Positions 17,822-26,953 of a DNA stretch of 64,000 nt are shown here, one piece after another; position 1 is the stretch's first letter, and every line of letters starts with the position of its first letter. Position numbers and translations under genes: made by a program. The stretch spans positions 171,530 to 235,529 of the forward strand of contig UBQW01000025.1 in NCBI GenBank assembly GCA_900467745.1, in the 5' to 3' direction. Under the pieces are notes generated by a model. That model had not been told where the DNA came from, made no database searches, and saw only the letters and a program-made list of their open reading frames with translations. Source of the stretch: Hyphomicrobiales bacterium (GTDB taxonomy: Bacteria; Pseudomonadota; Alphaproteobacteria; Rhizobiales; Rhizobiaceae).

Positions 17822-18739
17822 TCAGACCGGACTGGAGAAGGTATCGCACGCCTGCATCTGGCCGGTGTCGAAGCCGCGCTTGAACCATTTCACGCGCTGC
17901 GCCGAGGTGCCGTGGTTGAAACTTTCAGGCACGACATAGCCCTGGCTGCGCTTCTGCAGCGTATCGTCGCCGATCTGCTGTGCGGCATTCAGCGCCTCCT
18001 CGAGGTCGCCCGCTTCGAGAATACCCTTCTGCTGGGTGAACTTGCCCCAGATGCCAGCGAAGCAATCGGCCTGCAGCTCGACGCGCACCGACATCTTGTT
18101 GGCATCGGCCTCGCTCATGCGCTGGCGCGCTTCGTTGAACTTGGGCAGGATGCCGAGAAGGTTCTGCACGTGATGGCCAACCTCGTGCGAGACGACATAG
18201 GCCTCGGCGAAATCACCGGATGCGCCGAACTTGCGGCTAAGCTCGTTGAAGAAAGCGGTGTCGAGATAGACCTTGCGGTCCTGCGGGCAGTAGAACGGCC
18301 CCGTCGCGGCCGAGGCGAAGCCGCAACCCGACTGCGTCTGGCCTGAGAACAGCACCAGCTTTGGATCTTCGTATTGGCGTCCCATCGATTGGAAAATGCC
18401 CTGCCACGTATCCTCGGTCTCGGCGAGCACCGTGCGCACGAAGGCGGTCATCTCGTCATTGGCGGGCGTCTGGCTGCCGCTGGACTGGCTCTGCTCGTAG
18501 CCCGGCCCACTGGACATGCCGCCATCCATCACCTGCAGGAGGTCGATGCCCATGGCCTTGAAGATCAGATAGAGCACAACGAGGAAGATGATGGTGCCGA
18601 TGCTGAGCCCGCCACCGCGCCGGCCCATGCCGCCGCCGGACGGAAAGCTGAAGCCGCCCCCTCGTCCCAATCCACCCATGGAAGGATCACCGCGACGATC
18701 CTCGATATTGTCGGACTGACGCCGGCCTTTCCATTCCAT
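17822..18739 (-). CDS. Neutral zinc metallopeptidase (YpfJ/KPN_02809 family)
   Basis: A 305-residue membrane-anchored protease. After a polar, Gly-rich N-terminus (residues 1-44) comes one membrane segment (about 46-63, IGTIIFLVVLYLIFKAMG) and a periplasmic zincin domain with HEVGHH at 185-190 (HExxH zinc and catalytic Glu), SGCGFASAATGPFYCPQD before it and ELQADCFAGIWG after it (third zinc ligand region). I chose the start MEWKGRRQSDN at 18739, the normal family N-terminus; the open frame extends 49 codons upstream without similarity. The in vivo substrate is unknown. Confidence 0.93.
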   Translation of the reverse strand: MEWKGRRQSDNIEDRRGDPSMGGLGRGGGFSFPSGGGMGRRGGGLSIGTIIFLVVLYLIFKAMGIDLLQVMDGGMSSGPGYEQSQSSGSQTPANDEMTAFVRTVLAETEDTWQGIFQSMGRQYEDPKLVLFSGQTQSGCGFASAATGPFYCPQDRKVYLDTAFFNELSRKFGASGDFAEAYVVSHEVGHHVQNLLGILPKFNEARQRMSEADANKMSVRVELQADCFAGIWGKFTQQKGILEAGDLEEALNAAQQIGDDTLQKRSQGYVVPESFNHGTSAQRVKWFKRGFDTGQMQACDTFSSPV

Positions 18740-18913
18740 GATGATCTCCCCGCAGAGACTGCTTGCTCTCTCATCCCTTATATATCCGGGGAGCCGGGAA
18801 ATTCCAGCCGATTTCAACCGCGCGTATCCGCCCTTCGCGGCCACGACAGGCGCTTGACGCGCGCCTTGCTTTCGCCCCTTCTGCACGAGGGAGATATCGG
18901 AGGAGAACTGGGC

Positions 18914-19942
18914 ATGAAAGCAGTGCGGCTGGAAGCAATCGGGAAACTCTCATTCAGTGAGGTGGAAAAGCCCAGCCCCGGTCCGGGCGAGCTGCTTGTC
19001 CGCGTCGAGGCCTGCGGCATCTGCGGTACCGACAGGCACCTGCTTCACGGCGAATTCCCATCCAGACCACCCGTTACGCTCGGCCACGAATTCACCGGCA
19101 TCATCGAGGAGATCGGCCCCGCCGTCAGCGGTTTTCGCGAGGGCATGCGCATCACCGGCGACCCGAACATCTCCTGCGGCCAATGCGACCAGTGCCAGCG
19201 TGGCCGCGTCAATCTGTGCCGCAACCTCCAGGCAATCGGCATCAGCCGCGATGGCGGCTTCGCGGAGTATGTGATCGTCCCGCAAAAACAGGCCTTCGCC
19301 CTGCCCAATGACCTTGATCCCGTCCACGGCGCCTTCTGCGAACCGCTCGCCTGCTGCCTGCACGGTGTCGATCTGGCCGAAATCAGGACCGGCTCGTCCG
19401 TGGTCGTATTGGGCGGCGGCGTCATCGGCCTGCTGGTCGTGCAACTCGCGCGCCTTGCCGGCGCCACCGACGTGGTGCTCGTCACCCGCAGCGCCGACAA
19501 GCGGCGGCTGGCAGAAAGCCTCGGCGCCACAGCCACCGCCGACCCCACTGACGGCGACATCATCAAACACATCACCGCGCCGGATGGCCTGCTGCCCGGC
19601 GGCGCCGATGTCGTCATCGAATGCGCCGGCGTCGCCGAGACCGTCGAGCAGGCCCCTGCCCTTACCCGTCATGGCGGCACGGTCGTGATTCTCGGCGTCA
19701 TGCCGCAGGGCGCGAAAGTGTCGATCGAGCCCTTCGACCTGCTGTTTCGCGAAATCAGGCTGATCGGCTCCTTCATCAACCCCTTCACCCACAGGCGCGC
19801 CGCGGATCTGATCGCATCAGGCGCGATCAAGGTCGAAGCGCTGATTTCGCGCCGTATCGGGCTTGGCGAAGCGGTGGAAGCGATCAGCAATCCGGCCCGG
19901 CCCGGCGAGATTCGCGCCCTCGTTTTGCCGGGCCTCGGCTAG
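18914..19942 (+). CDS. Zinc-dependent alcohol/polyol dehydrogenase (MDR family)
   Basis: A 342-residue medium-chain dehydrogenase. Catalytic zinc ligands are C37 (GICGTD) and H58-E59 (LGHEF); the structural-zinc cysteines are C88, C91, C94 and C102; the cofactor loop is VLGGGVIGLL. It resembles sorbitol/threitol/L-threonine-type dehydrogenases, but the substrate cannot be fixed. GGAGGAG precedes the ATG. It stands alone, upstream of carB and divergent from the metallopeptidase. Confidence 0.9.
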   Translation: MKAVRLEAIGKLSFSEVEKPSPGPGELLVRVEACGICGTDRHLLHGEFPSRPPVTLGHEFTGIIEEIGPAVSGFREGMRITGDPNISCGQCDQCQRGRVNLCRNLQAIGISRDGGFAEYVIVPQKQAFALPNDLDPVHGAFCEPLACCLHGVDLAEIRTGSSVVVLGGGVIGLLVVQLARLAGATDVVLVTRSADKRRLAESLGATATADPTDGDIIKHITAPDGLLPGGADVVIECAGVAETVEQAPALTRHGGTVVILGVMPQGAKVSIEPFDLLFREIRLIGSFINPFTHRRAADLIASGAIKVEALISRRIGLGEAVEAISNPARPGEIRALVLPGLG

Positions 19943-20044
19943 CCCTTTCCGATTCCTGTCGATTCCGTAAATTATGGGGTTCCGTTCACGAATACATTTG
20001 CCTATAAGCCGCTTCTAGCCTGAAAAGACCATCATATGCGCGAC

Positions 20045-20077
20045 CCGGCCGGTGCCTCCCACCCTGGCCGGCTTTCT
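20045..20077 (+). promoter_or_regulatory. Hairpin in the carB leader
   Basis: Outer stem CCGGCC/GGCCGG (20045-20050, 20066-20071) and inner stem GGTG/CACC around CCTCC, followed by CTTTCT. It lies 30 bases before the carB ribosome site. It could be a weak terminator for the upstream dehydrogenase or an attenuator for carB; the tail is only partly T-rich. Confidence 0.35.
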
Positions 20078-20104
20078 GCGCAGCTAGGAAACGGAAAAAA
20101 GCCC

Positions 20105-23100
20105 ATGCCGAAGCGCCAAGACATCAAATCGATCCTCATCATCGGCGCAGGACCGATCGTCATTGGCCAGGCATGCGAGTTCGACTATTCCGGCACCCAG
20201 GCCTGCAAGGCGCTGAAGGAGGAAGGCTACCGCGTCATCCTCGTCAACTCCAACCCGGCCACGATCATGACCGACCCGGGCCTCGCCGACGCAACCTATG
20301 TCGAGCCGATCACGCCTGAAGTCGTCGCCAAGATCATCGCCAAGGAGCGCCCCGACGCGCTGCTCCCGACCATGGGCGGCCAGACCGCGCTCAACACCGC
20401 ACTCTCTCTGAAGCGCATGGGCGTTCTCGATCGCTACAATGTCGAGATGATCGGCGCCAAGCCGGCCGCCATCGACATGGCCGAAGACCGCGCGCTGTTC
20501 CGCGAAGCCATGGACCGCATCGGCCTCGAAACCCCGCGCTCGATGCTCGCCAACGCCACCGACATCAAGGATGCCGACCGCAAGACGCATGAAGCCGAAC
20601 GCAACAAGCTGAAGGAAAGCCTCTCGGGTGCCGAACTCGACAAGGCGCTCGACGCGCTGGAAAACCAGTGGAACCTCGGCGAAACCGACCGCAAGCAGCG
20701 CTACATCAGCCACGCCATGGCGATTGCCGCCCAGGCGATCGACGTCGTCGGCCTGCCCGCCATCATCCGCCCCTCCTTCACCATGGGCGGCACCGGTGGC
20801 GGCATTGCCTATAACCGCTCGGAGTTCTTCGAAATCATCGGCGGTGGCCTCGATGCCTCGCCGACGACGGAAGTCCTGATCGAGGAATCGGTTCTCGGCT
20901 GGAAGGAATATGAAATGGAAGTCGTCCGCGACAAGGCGGACAACTGCATCATCATCTGCTCGATCGAAAACATCGACCCGATGGGCGTCCACACGGGCGA
21001 CTCGATCACCGTCGCGCCGGCGCTGACGCTGACCGACAAGGAATACCAGATGATGCGCAACGCCTCGATCGCGGTTCTGCGCGAGATCGGCGTTGAAACC
21101 GGCGGCTCGAACGTCCAGTTCGCCGTCAACCCGAAGGACGGCCGCCTCGTCGTCATCGAAATGAACCCGCGCGTCTCGCGCTCGTCGGCTCTGGCCTCCA
21201 AGGCAACCGGCTTCCCGATCGCCAAGGTCGCCGCCAAGCTCGCCATCGGCTACACGCTCGACGAACTCGACAACGACATTACCGGCGGCGCAACGCCCGC
21301 TTCGTTCGAACCGTCGATCGATTACGTCGTCACCAAGATCCCGCGCTTCGCATTCGAGAAGTTCCCGGGCGCCTCGCCGGTTCTGACCACCGCCATGAAG
21401 TCGGTTGGTGAAGTCATGGCCATCGGCCGCACCTTCGCCGAATCGCTGCAGAAGGCCCTGCGTGGTCTCGAAACCGGCCTCACCGGCCTCGACGAAATCG
21501 AAATCCCCGGTGTCGAGGAAGGCGAAGGCAGCCAGAACGCTATCCGCGCCGCCATCGGCACGCCGACGCCGGATCGCCTGCGCATGGTCGCCCAGGCACT
21601 GCGCATGGGCATGAGCCCAGAGGAAGTGCACGAAGGCTGCAAGATCGATCCGTGGTTCATCGCCCAGTTCAAGGCGATCATCGACATGGAAGCCCGTGTT
21701 CGCGAGCACGGCCTGCCCACCGACGCCGCAAACCTGCGCACCCTGAAGGCCATGGGCTTCTCCGACGCGCGCCTGGCGACGCTCTCCGGCAAGCGCCCGA
21801 AGGAAGTGGCGGAACTGCGCAATTCGCTGAACGTCCGCCCGGTCTTCAAGCGCATCGACACCTGCGCCGCCGAATTCGCTTCGCCGACCGCCTACATGTA
21901 TTCCAGCTACGAAACGCCCTTCGTCGGCGCCGCCCGCTCGGAAGCCGAGATCTCCGACCGCAAGAAGGTCGTCATCCTCGGCGGCGGTCCGAACCGTATC
22001 GGCCAGGGCATCGAGTTCGACTATTGCTGCTGCCATGCCGCGTTCGCTCTGCGCGACGCCGGCTATGAAGCCATCATGATCAACTGCAATCCGGAAACGG
22101 TCTCGACCGACTACGACACCTCCGATCGCCTCTACTTCGAGCCGCTGACGGCCGAAGACGTGATCGAAATCCTGCGCGCTGAGCAGGAAAAGGGCGAAGT
22201 CGTCGGCGTCATCGTGCAGTTCGGCGGCCAGACCCCGCTGAAGCTCGCCGAAGCGCTGGAAAAGAACGGCATCCCGATCCTCGGCACCGCGCCCGACATG
22301 ATCGACCTTGCCGAAGACCGCGACCGCTTCCAGAAGCTGCTGATCAAGCTCGACCTGACGCAGCCGAACAACGGCATCGCCTACTCGGTCGAGCAGGCAC
22401 GCCTGGTCGCCACCGAAATCGGCTTCCCGCTGGTCGTTCGCCCGTCCTACGTTCTGGGTGGCCGCGCCATGCAGATCATCCACAATGAGAGCATGCTGCA
22501 GACCTACCTGCTCGACACCGTTCCGGAACTGGTGCCTGAAGACATCAAGCAGCGCTACCCGAACGACAAGACCGGCCAGATCAACACCCTGCTCGGCAAG
22601 AACCCGCTGCTCTTCGACAGCTACCTGTCGAACGCCATCGAAGTCGACGTCGACTGCCTCTCCGACGGCAAGGACGCCTTCATCGCCGGCATCATGGAGC
22701 ATATTGAGGAAGCTGGCATTCACTCCGGCGACTCGGCTTGCTCGCTGCCGCCACGTACGCTGTCCGCCGAAATGATCGACGAGCTCGAGCGCCAGGCGAA
22801 GTCGATGGCCAAGGCTCTCAACGTCGTCGGCCTGATGAACGTCCAGTTCGCCATCAAGGACGGCACCGTCTACGTGCTCGAAGTGAACCCGCGCGCCTCG
22901 CGTACCGTTCCCTTCGTCGCCAAGACCATCGGCGCGCCGATCGCCAAGATCGCCGCCCGCGCCATGGCCGGTGAAAAGCTCGATCCGCTGTTTGCCGCCT
23001 ATGGCGAAAAGCCGGATCCGCGCAACCTGAAGCACATCGCCGTCAAGGAAGCCGTCTTCCCGTTCGCCCGCTTCCCCGGCGTCGACACGCTGCTCGGTCC

Positions 23101-23593
23101 GGAAATGCGCTCGACCGGTGAAGTCATCGGCCTCGACACCGATTTCGCGCTGGCCTTCGCCAAGTCGCAGCTCGGCGCCAGTGTCGAACTGCCGCGTGAC
23201 GGCACGGTCTTCGTATCGGTCCGCGATGACGACAAGCCGCGCGTCCTTCCCGCGATCCGCATGCTGGTCGAACAGGGCTTCAAGGTTCTGGCAACCGGCG
23301 GCACCGCCCGCTTCCTCGCCGAAAACGGCATCGAGGCCGTGAAGATCAACAAGGTGCTCGAGGGCCGTCCGCACATCGAGGATGCCATCCGCAACCGTCA
23401 GGTCCAGCTGGTCATCAACACGACCGATAGCAACAAGGCGATCTCCGACTCCAAGTCGCTGCGCCGCGCGACGCTGATGCAGAAGGTGCCTTATTACACC
23501 ACCATGGCCGGCGCCGAGGCAGCCGCCCAGGCGATCAAGGCGCTGAAGGCCGGCAACCTCGAAGTTCGCCCGCTGCAGAGCTACTTCGCCTAA
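20105..23593 (+). CDS. carB: Carbamoyl-phosphate synthase large subunit
   Basis: Synthesises carbamoyl phosphate from bicarbonate, ammonia and two ATP. The 1162-residue product shows the duplicated architecture: first carboxyphosphate ATP-grasp half (SILIIGAGPIVIGQACEFDYSGTQ onward), an oligomerisation domain, the second carbamate ATP-grasp half (VVILGGGPNRIGQGIEFDYCCCHA onward) and a C-terminal MGS-like allosteric domain (PAIRMLVEQGFKVLATGGTARFL). It is longer than the 1073-residue E. coli protein by an insertion near residue 155-195 (KDADRKTHEAERNKLKESL), a feature I associate with alphaproteobacterial CarB. Start MPKRQDIKSIL. Confidence 0.98.
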   Translation: MPKRQDIKSILIIGAGPIVIGQACEFDYSGTQACKALKEEGYRVILVNSNPATIMTDPGLADATYVEPITPEVVAKIIAKERPDALLPTMGGQTALNTALSLKRMGVLDRYNVEMIGAKPAAIDMAEDRALFREAMDRIGLETPRSMLANATDIKDADRKTHEAERNKLKESLSGAELDKALDALENQWNLGETDRKQRYISHAMAIAAQAIDVVGLPAIIRPSFTMGGTGGGIAYNRSEFFEIIGGGLDASPTTEVLIEESVLGWKEYEMEVVRDKADNCIIICSIENIDPMGVHTGDSITVAPALTLTDKEYQMMRNASIAVLREIGVETGGSNVQFAVNPKDGRLVVIEMNPRVSRSSALASKATGFPIAKVAAKLAIGYTLDELDNDITGGATPASFEPSIDYVVTKIPRFAFEKFPGASPVLTTAMKSVGEVMAIGRTFAESLQKALRGLETGLTGLDEIEIPGVEEGEGSQNAIRAAIGTPTPDRLRMVAQALRMGMSPEEVHEGCKIDPWFIAQFKAIIDMEARVREHGLPTDAANLRTLKAMGFSDARLATLSGKRPKEVAELRNSLNVRPVFKRIDTCAAEFASPTAYMYSSYETPFVGAARSEAEISDRKKVVILGGGPNRIGQGIEFDYCCCHAAFALRDAGYEAIMINCNPETVSTDYDTSDRLYFEPLTAEDVIEILRAEQEKGEVVGVIVQFGGQTPLKLAEALEKNGIPILGTAPDMIDLAEDRDRFQKLLIKLDLTQPNNGIAYSVEQARLVATEIGFPLVVRPSYVLGGRAMQIIHNESMLQTYLLDTVPELVPEDIKQRYPNDKTGQINTLLGKNPLLFDSYLSNAIEVDVDCLSDGKDAFIAGIMEHIEEAGIHSGDSACSLPPRTLSAEMIDELERQAKSMAKALNVVGLMNVQFAIKDGTVYVLEVNPRASRTVPFVAKTIGAPIAKIAARAMAGEKLDPLFAAYGEKPDPRNLKHIAVKEAVFPFARFPGVDTLLGPEMRSTGEVIGLDTDFALAFAKSQLGASVELPRDGTVFVSVRDDDKPRVLPAIRMLVEQGFKVLATGGTARFLAENGIEAVKINKVLEGRPHIEDAIRNRQVQLVINTTDSNKAISDSKSLRRATLMQKVPYYTTMAGAEAAAQAIKALKAGNLEVRPLQSYFA

Positions 23594-23600
23594 GATATCA

Positions 23601-23634
23601 AAGCCGGCCGTGACCCTTCACGGCCGGCTTTTTC
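23601..23634 (+). terminator. Intrinsic terminator of carB
   Basis: AAGCCGGCCGTGA (23601-23613) pairs with TCACGGCCGGCTT (23618-23630), loop CCCT, then TTT. It starts eight bases after the carB stop. Confidence 0.92.
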
Positions 23635-23750
23635 CGGCATACGACAGCCACTGTCACGACACGCCGAAGTGTCGCAAAACGCGACAATCCACCTGAGATT
23701 TCAAACCCTTCGCGATCATGTTACGATATCCCCACACGTGAGGGGCATCG

Positions 23751-25043
23751 ATGGGCAAGAATATCGTCATCATGTTCGATGGCACGTCGAACGAAATATC
23801 CGCCGACCGCACCAATATTCTAAGGCTGTTCGGCGTTCTCGACCGTAGCGACAAGCAGATCGTCTATTACGATCCCGGCGTCGGCACCTTCGGCGCCGCC
23901 AATGCCTGGTCCAACGCCTATCGCAAGACGGTCGAGCTCTGGGGCCTTGCGACCGGCTGGGGCCTCGACCAGAACGTCAAGGAGGCCTACCGCTTCCTCG
24001 TCGACAATTACGAGCCCGGCGAACCGGGGGACGATCAAGAGTATCGGGACCGCGACAACATCTACATCTTCGGCTTCAGCCGCGGCGCCTACACGGCACG
24101 CGTTCTGGCAGGCTTCGTCCATTCGCTCGGCCTGATGAGCAAGTACCACGTCAATCTGATCGACTACGCCTACAACACCTACAAGGGCATCTCCGAAAGC
24201 GAGCAGCAGCAGGGTGGAGCGGACGCCGCCGATGTCGATTGGGATGCGCCCTCGGCCTTCAAGACCATGCGCCTCTACGAGCGCACGCTGAAAACCGACC
24301 GCCCGCCGATCAAGCTGATCGGCCTTTTCGACACGGTGTCCTCGGTCATCGTCTGGGGCAAATGGCGCCCGCAGCTCCTGACGCTTCCCTTCACCGATCG
24401 CAATCCGAGCGTCGAAGTGGTGCGGCACGCGCTCGCCATCGATGAGCGGCGAACCATGTTCAATCCGCTTCCCTGGCGGCAAGGGCAAGACTATTGGGGC
24501 GGCCCCTTCAAGCCACCGGCCCCGCCCCCGCAGAACGTGAAGGAAGTCTGGTTCTCGGGCGTGCATGGCGATATCGGCGGCGGCTATCCGGAAGCTGAGA
24601 GTGCGGCGATCAAGATACCGCTCGCCTGGATGATCGCCGAGACCCGAAGCACCGGCCTCACCTACAACGAGGACGCGGTCAAGGAACTCGTCCATGGCGA
24701 CAACCCGACCAAGAGCTATGTCCGGCCGGCCCCAACGGCACCGCTGCACGATTCCATGAACTGGGCGTGGAAACTGCTCGAATATGTGCCGAGGCGGGTG
24801 CCGATCACCTCCTGGCGCAAGCGCGGCGACACGACGCGCATCTACCTGCCGCTGGCCGACCGCCGCTTCATCCCCGACGGCGCCTCGCTGCACCAATCGG
24901 TGATCGACCGATTGTCGTCGTCGACAGCACTGCCCTACGCCCCGCCGAACCTGCCCCTACGCTTCGAGACCGAGCCCTGGAGCAACGACGGCCCGCCACC
25001 ATCAGAAGATTCGGAGGTCGTTCCGGTCACTCCGGCCGCTTGA
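23751..25043 (+). CDS. DUF2235 alpha/beta-hydrolase-like protein
   Basis: A 430-residue DUF2235 protein. The N-terminus NIVIMFDGTSNE is the conserved FDGT motif with Asp10, and GFSRGAYTARVLAGF places a nucleophile Ser110 in a G-x-S-x-G elbow, as in the Tle1 group of phospholipase effectors. There is no signal peptide. No type VI secretion gene, VgrG or immunity gene lies nearby, so an effector role is not supported here; a cytoplasmic hydrolase of unknown substrate is the safer call. A single gene after the carB terminator. Confidence 0.88.
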   Translation: MGKNIVIMFDGTSNEISADRTNILRLFGVLDRSDKQIVYYDPGVGTFGAANAWSNAYRKTVELWGLATGWGLDQNVKEAYRFLVDNYEPGEPGDDQEYRDRDNIYIFGFSRGAYTARVLAGFVHSLGLMSKYHVNLIDYAYNTYKGISESEQQQGGADAADVDWDAPSAFKTMRLYERTLKTDRPPIKLIGLFDTVSSVIVWGKWRPQLLTLPFTDRNPSVEVVRHALAIDERRTMFNPLPWRQGQDYWGGPFKPPAPPPQNVKEVWFSGVHGDIGGGYPEAESAAIKIPLAWMIAETRSTGLTYNEDAVKELVHGDNPTKSYVRPAPTAPLHDSMNWAWKLLEYVPRRVPITSWRKRGDTTRIYLPLADRRFIPDGASLHQSVIDRLSSSTALPYAPPNLPLRFETEPWSNDGPPPSEDSEVVPVTPAA

Positions 25044-25404
25044 AATAGGCCTCGAGCCGATAGCCGTCAGGATCGATGATGAAGGCGGCATAGTAGAACT
25101 GGCTGTAATCCGGCCGCACGCCCGGCGCACCATTGTCGGTTCCGCCATTGGCAAGGCCTGCCGCATAAAACGCATCGACGGACTCTTCCGACGGCGCCAC
25201 GAAGCAGAAATGCAGCCCGGATTCCATATCGGGCACCACAGGCCGCGCCACCTCGCCAACCCACAGCCCCACTCGATCGGCGCCATAGCCGCTGACATTG
25301 CCGAAATTCGTCAGCCGCTCATAGCCGAGCGGCGCCAGCGCGGCATCATAGAACGCCTGCGACTTCTCAAGGCTCTTCACACCAATCGACACATGATCGA
25401 ACAT
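25027..25404 (-). CDS. VOC family (glyoxalase/bleomycin-resistance fold) protein
   Basis: A 125-residue single-VOC-module-pair protein: FDHVSIGVKSLEKSQAFYDAALAPLGY (first beta-alpha-beta-beta-beta module) and HFCFVAPSEESVDAFY...YYAAFIIDPDGYRLEAYF (second). Metal-ligand positions His4 and the terminal Glu are present. Such proteins are dioxygenases, isomerases or binding proteins; the substrate is unknown. I chose ATG 25404, where the family begins. Its 3' end overlaps the DUF2235 gene by 17 bases in convergent orientation. Confidence 0.88.
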   Translation of the reverse strand: MFDHVSIGVKSLEKSQAFYDAALAPLGYERLTNFGNVSGYGADRVGLWVGEVARPVVPDMESGLHFCFVAPSEESVDAFYAAGLANGGTDNGAPGVRPDYSQFYYAAFIIDPDGYRLEAYFKRPE

Positions 25405-25486
25405 AAACGGTCTCCAGATTGCCATTGCTGGCAACGCTACAACATTCGCGCCGAAGCGCCATGGCAATTCGCAGACCGAGCGATCG

Positions 25487-26953
25487 TCAGGCCGCCATCC
25501 CGGCCATCAGCTCACGCACCCGCACCATATCCGCCCGAAAAAGCGACATCTCCTCCGCCTTCAGCCGCTCGTCGGGGATGCGCAGCAGGTAGGACGGGTG
25601 GACGGTGACGAACAGCGTTCGCTCCTTGCTCATCCTGATCGGCTGCCCCCTGATATCCGACAGCTTGTGCTTCGTATCGGTCAGTGCCGTCAGCGCGGTG
25701 GCGCCCATGGCGACGATCAGCTTCGGCTTGATGAGCTCGATCTCCAGATTGAGCCACCAGCGGCAATGGGCGACCTCGCCCATATTTGGCCGCTGGTGGA
25801 TGCGGCGCTTGCCGCGCGGCTCGTATTTGAAGTGCTTCACCGCATTGGTCACATAGACCGACTGCCGGTCGATCCCCGCCTCGCCGGCTACCTGATCGAA
25901 CACCTTCCCCGCCGGCCCGACGAACGGCCGCCCGGCGAGATCCTCCTGATCCCCCGGCTGCTCGCCGACGAACATCACGTTCGCATTCTCAGGCCCCTCG
26001 CCGAAAACCGTCTGCGTCGCCTTCTCGTGCAGCGGACAGCGCGTGCAGACGGCGGCCTCCTCACGCAGCGATGCCAGCGTGCCCACGGGCGCCCGCGGTG
26101 CTGCGGGCACCCGACGCGCGGCTTCCTGCAGCCGGTCGTGAAACGGCAGCGGCTCGCTCGCCTGGCGCTTCGCCATCGCGAGAACCTTGCTTTCCGCATC
26201 GGCGATCATGCCGGGAATGAGATCGGCCTCGGGCAGATTCTTCCAGTATTTCTTCGGCATCTCCGCCTGCATCGCCTTCACCTTGAGGCGGGCCGGATTG
26301 AAGATGTTGGCGTAATAGGTCCGCCACAACTGGTCAGCTGGATCGGTGAGATCGGGCTTCTCGCACGGATCATGGCTGACGGTCAGCTTCTCCCCATCCC
26401 AGGCAGCCGACCCCTTGGGCGTCGCGATCACCCAGTCCATGTCGTTGAACCGCTTCTGGAAGAACGGCGCCTTGCGGGCGACGATGTGATGATCGGGCTC
26501 GAACCACGCAAGAAACTTTCGCCGCCCGTTAAGCGATATCCCCGAGCCAACCTCCTTGAAGCGCACGAAGGCCGTCATCTTGTGCGCGTCACGGCGCACG
26601 CTTTTATCCATCGCCCGCGCCCGCGCTACATCCTCGTCCGACGCGACGTCGAGCAGCGACCGATCACTCTGCAGCCGCCAGAGCAGGCGATAAAGCAGAT
26701 AGAAGCGCATCGGATCGCTGTGACAGATCACCGTTTCCGCAAGCCCGATAAAGGCGGGCGGCACCGTCAACGGCTTGGAAGCATCGAGCGCCGGCAGCTT
26801 CGGCACGGCTTCGGGCGCGGCAAACAGATCGGTCTCGCGATACCGCTCCCGCCACTCGATCTCCTCCGGCACGACACCCGAGGCAGCCAGCCGCCGCGCC
26901 GCGTCCCGCCACTCGGCCAATTCTCCCCGGCCCTCCAACAACACGGTGATCAT
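25487..26953 (-). CDS. DUF4130 - UdgX-type uracil-DNA glycosylase fusion
   Basis: A 488-residue two-domain DNA-repair protein. Residues about 75-235 are a DUF4130 domain (HSDPMRFYLLYRLLW; VRFKEVG; WFEPDHHIV; TYYANIFNPARLKVKAMQAEMPKKYW). Residues about 290-488 are a family 4-like uracil-DNA glycosylase: Fe-S cysteines C303 and C306 and a later C397, motif 1 GEQPGDQED (330-338), and HPSYLLR (452-458). KRRIH at 382-386 is the hallmark of UdgX, whose His (here H386) is known to form a covalent bond with the sugar after uracil removal. Its ATG overlaps the stop of the radical SAM gene (TGATG), so the two are coupled. Confidence 0.93.
   Translation of the reverse strand: MITVLLEGRGELAEWRDAARRLAASGVVPEEIEWRERYRETDLFAAPEAVPKLPALDASKPLTVPPAFIGLAETVICHSDPMRFYLLYRLLWRLQSDRSLLDVASDEDVARARAMDKSVRRDAHKMTAFVRFKEVGSGISLNGRRKFLAWFEPDHHIVARKAPFFQKRFNDMDWVIATPKGSAAWDGEKLTVSHDPCEKPDLTDPADQLWRTYYANIFNPARLKVKAMQAEMPKKYWKNLPEADLIPGMIADAESKVLAMAKRQASEPLPFHDRLQEAARRVPAAPRAPVGTLASLREEAAVCTRCPLHEKATQTVFGEGPENANVMFVGEQPGDQEDLAGRPFVGPAGKVFDQVAGEAGIDRQSVYVTNAVKHFKYEPRGKRRIHQRPNMGEVAHCRWWLNLEIELIKPKLIVAMGATALTALTDTKHKLSDIRGQPIRMSKERTLFVTVHPSYLLRIPDERLKAEEMSLFRADMVRVRELMAGMAA

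Noticed and set aside
20084..23374. An 1096-codon minus-strand open frame opposite carB
   Set aside because: Antisense shadow of carB. CarB on the plus strand is complete and fully recognisable; the antisense product is Asp/Gly/His-rich without motifs.
23751..25043. DUF2235 protein as a type VI effector
   Set aside because: No secretion-system, VgrG, PAAR or immunity gene is nearby, and there is no N-terminal signal; the hydrolase-like motif alone is not enough.
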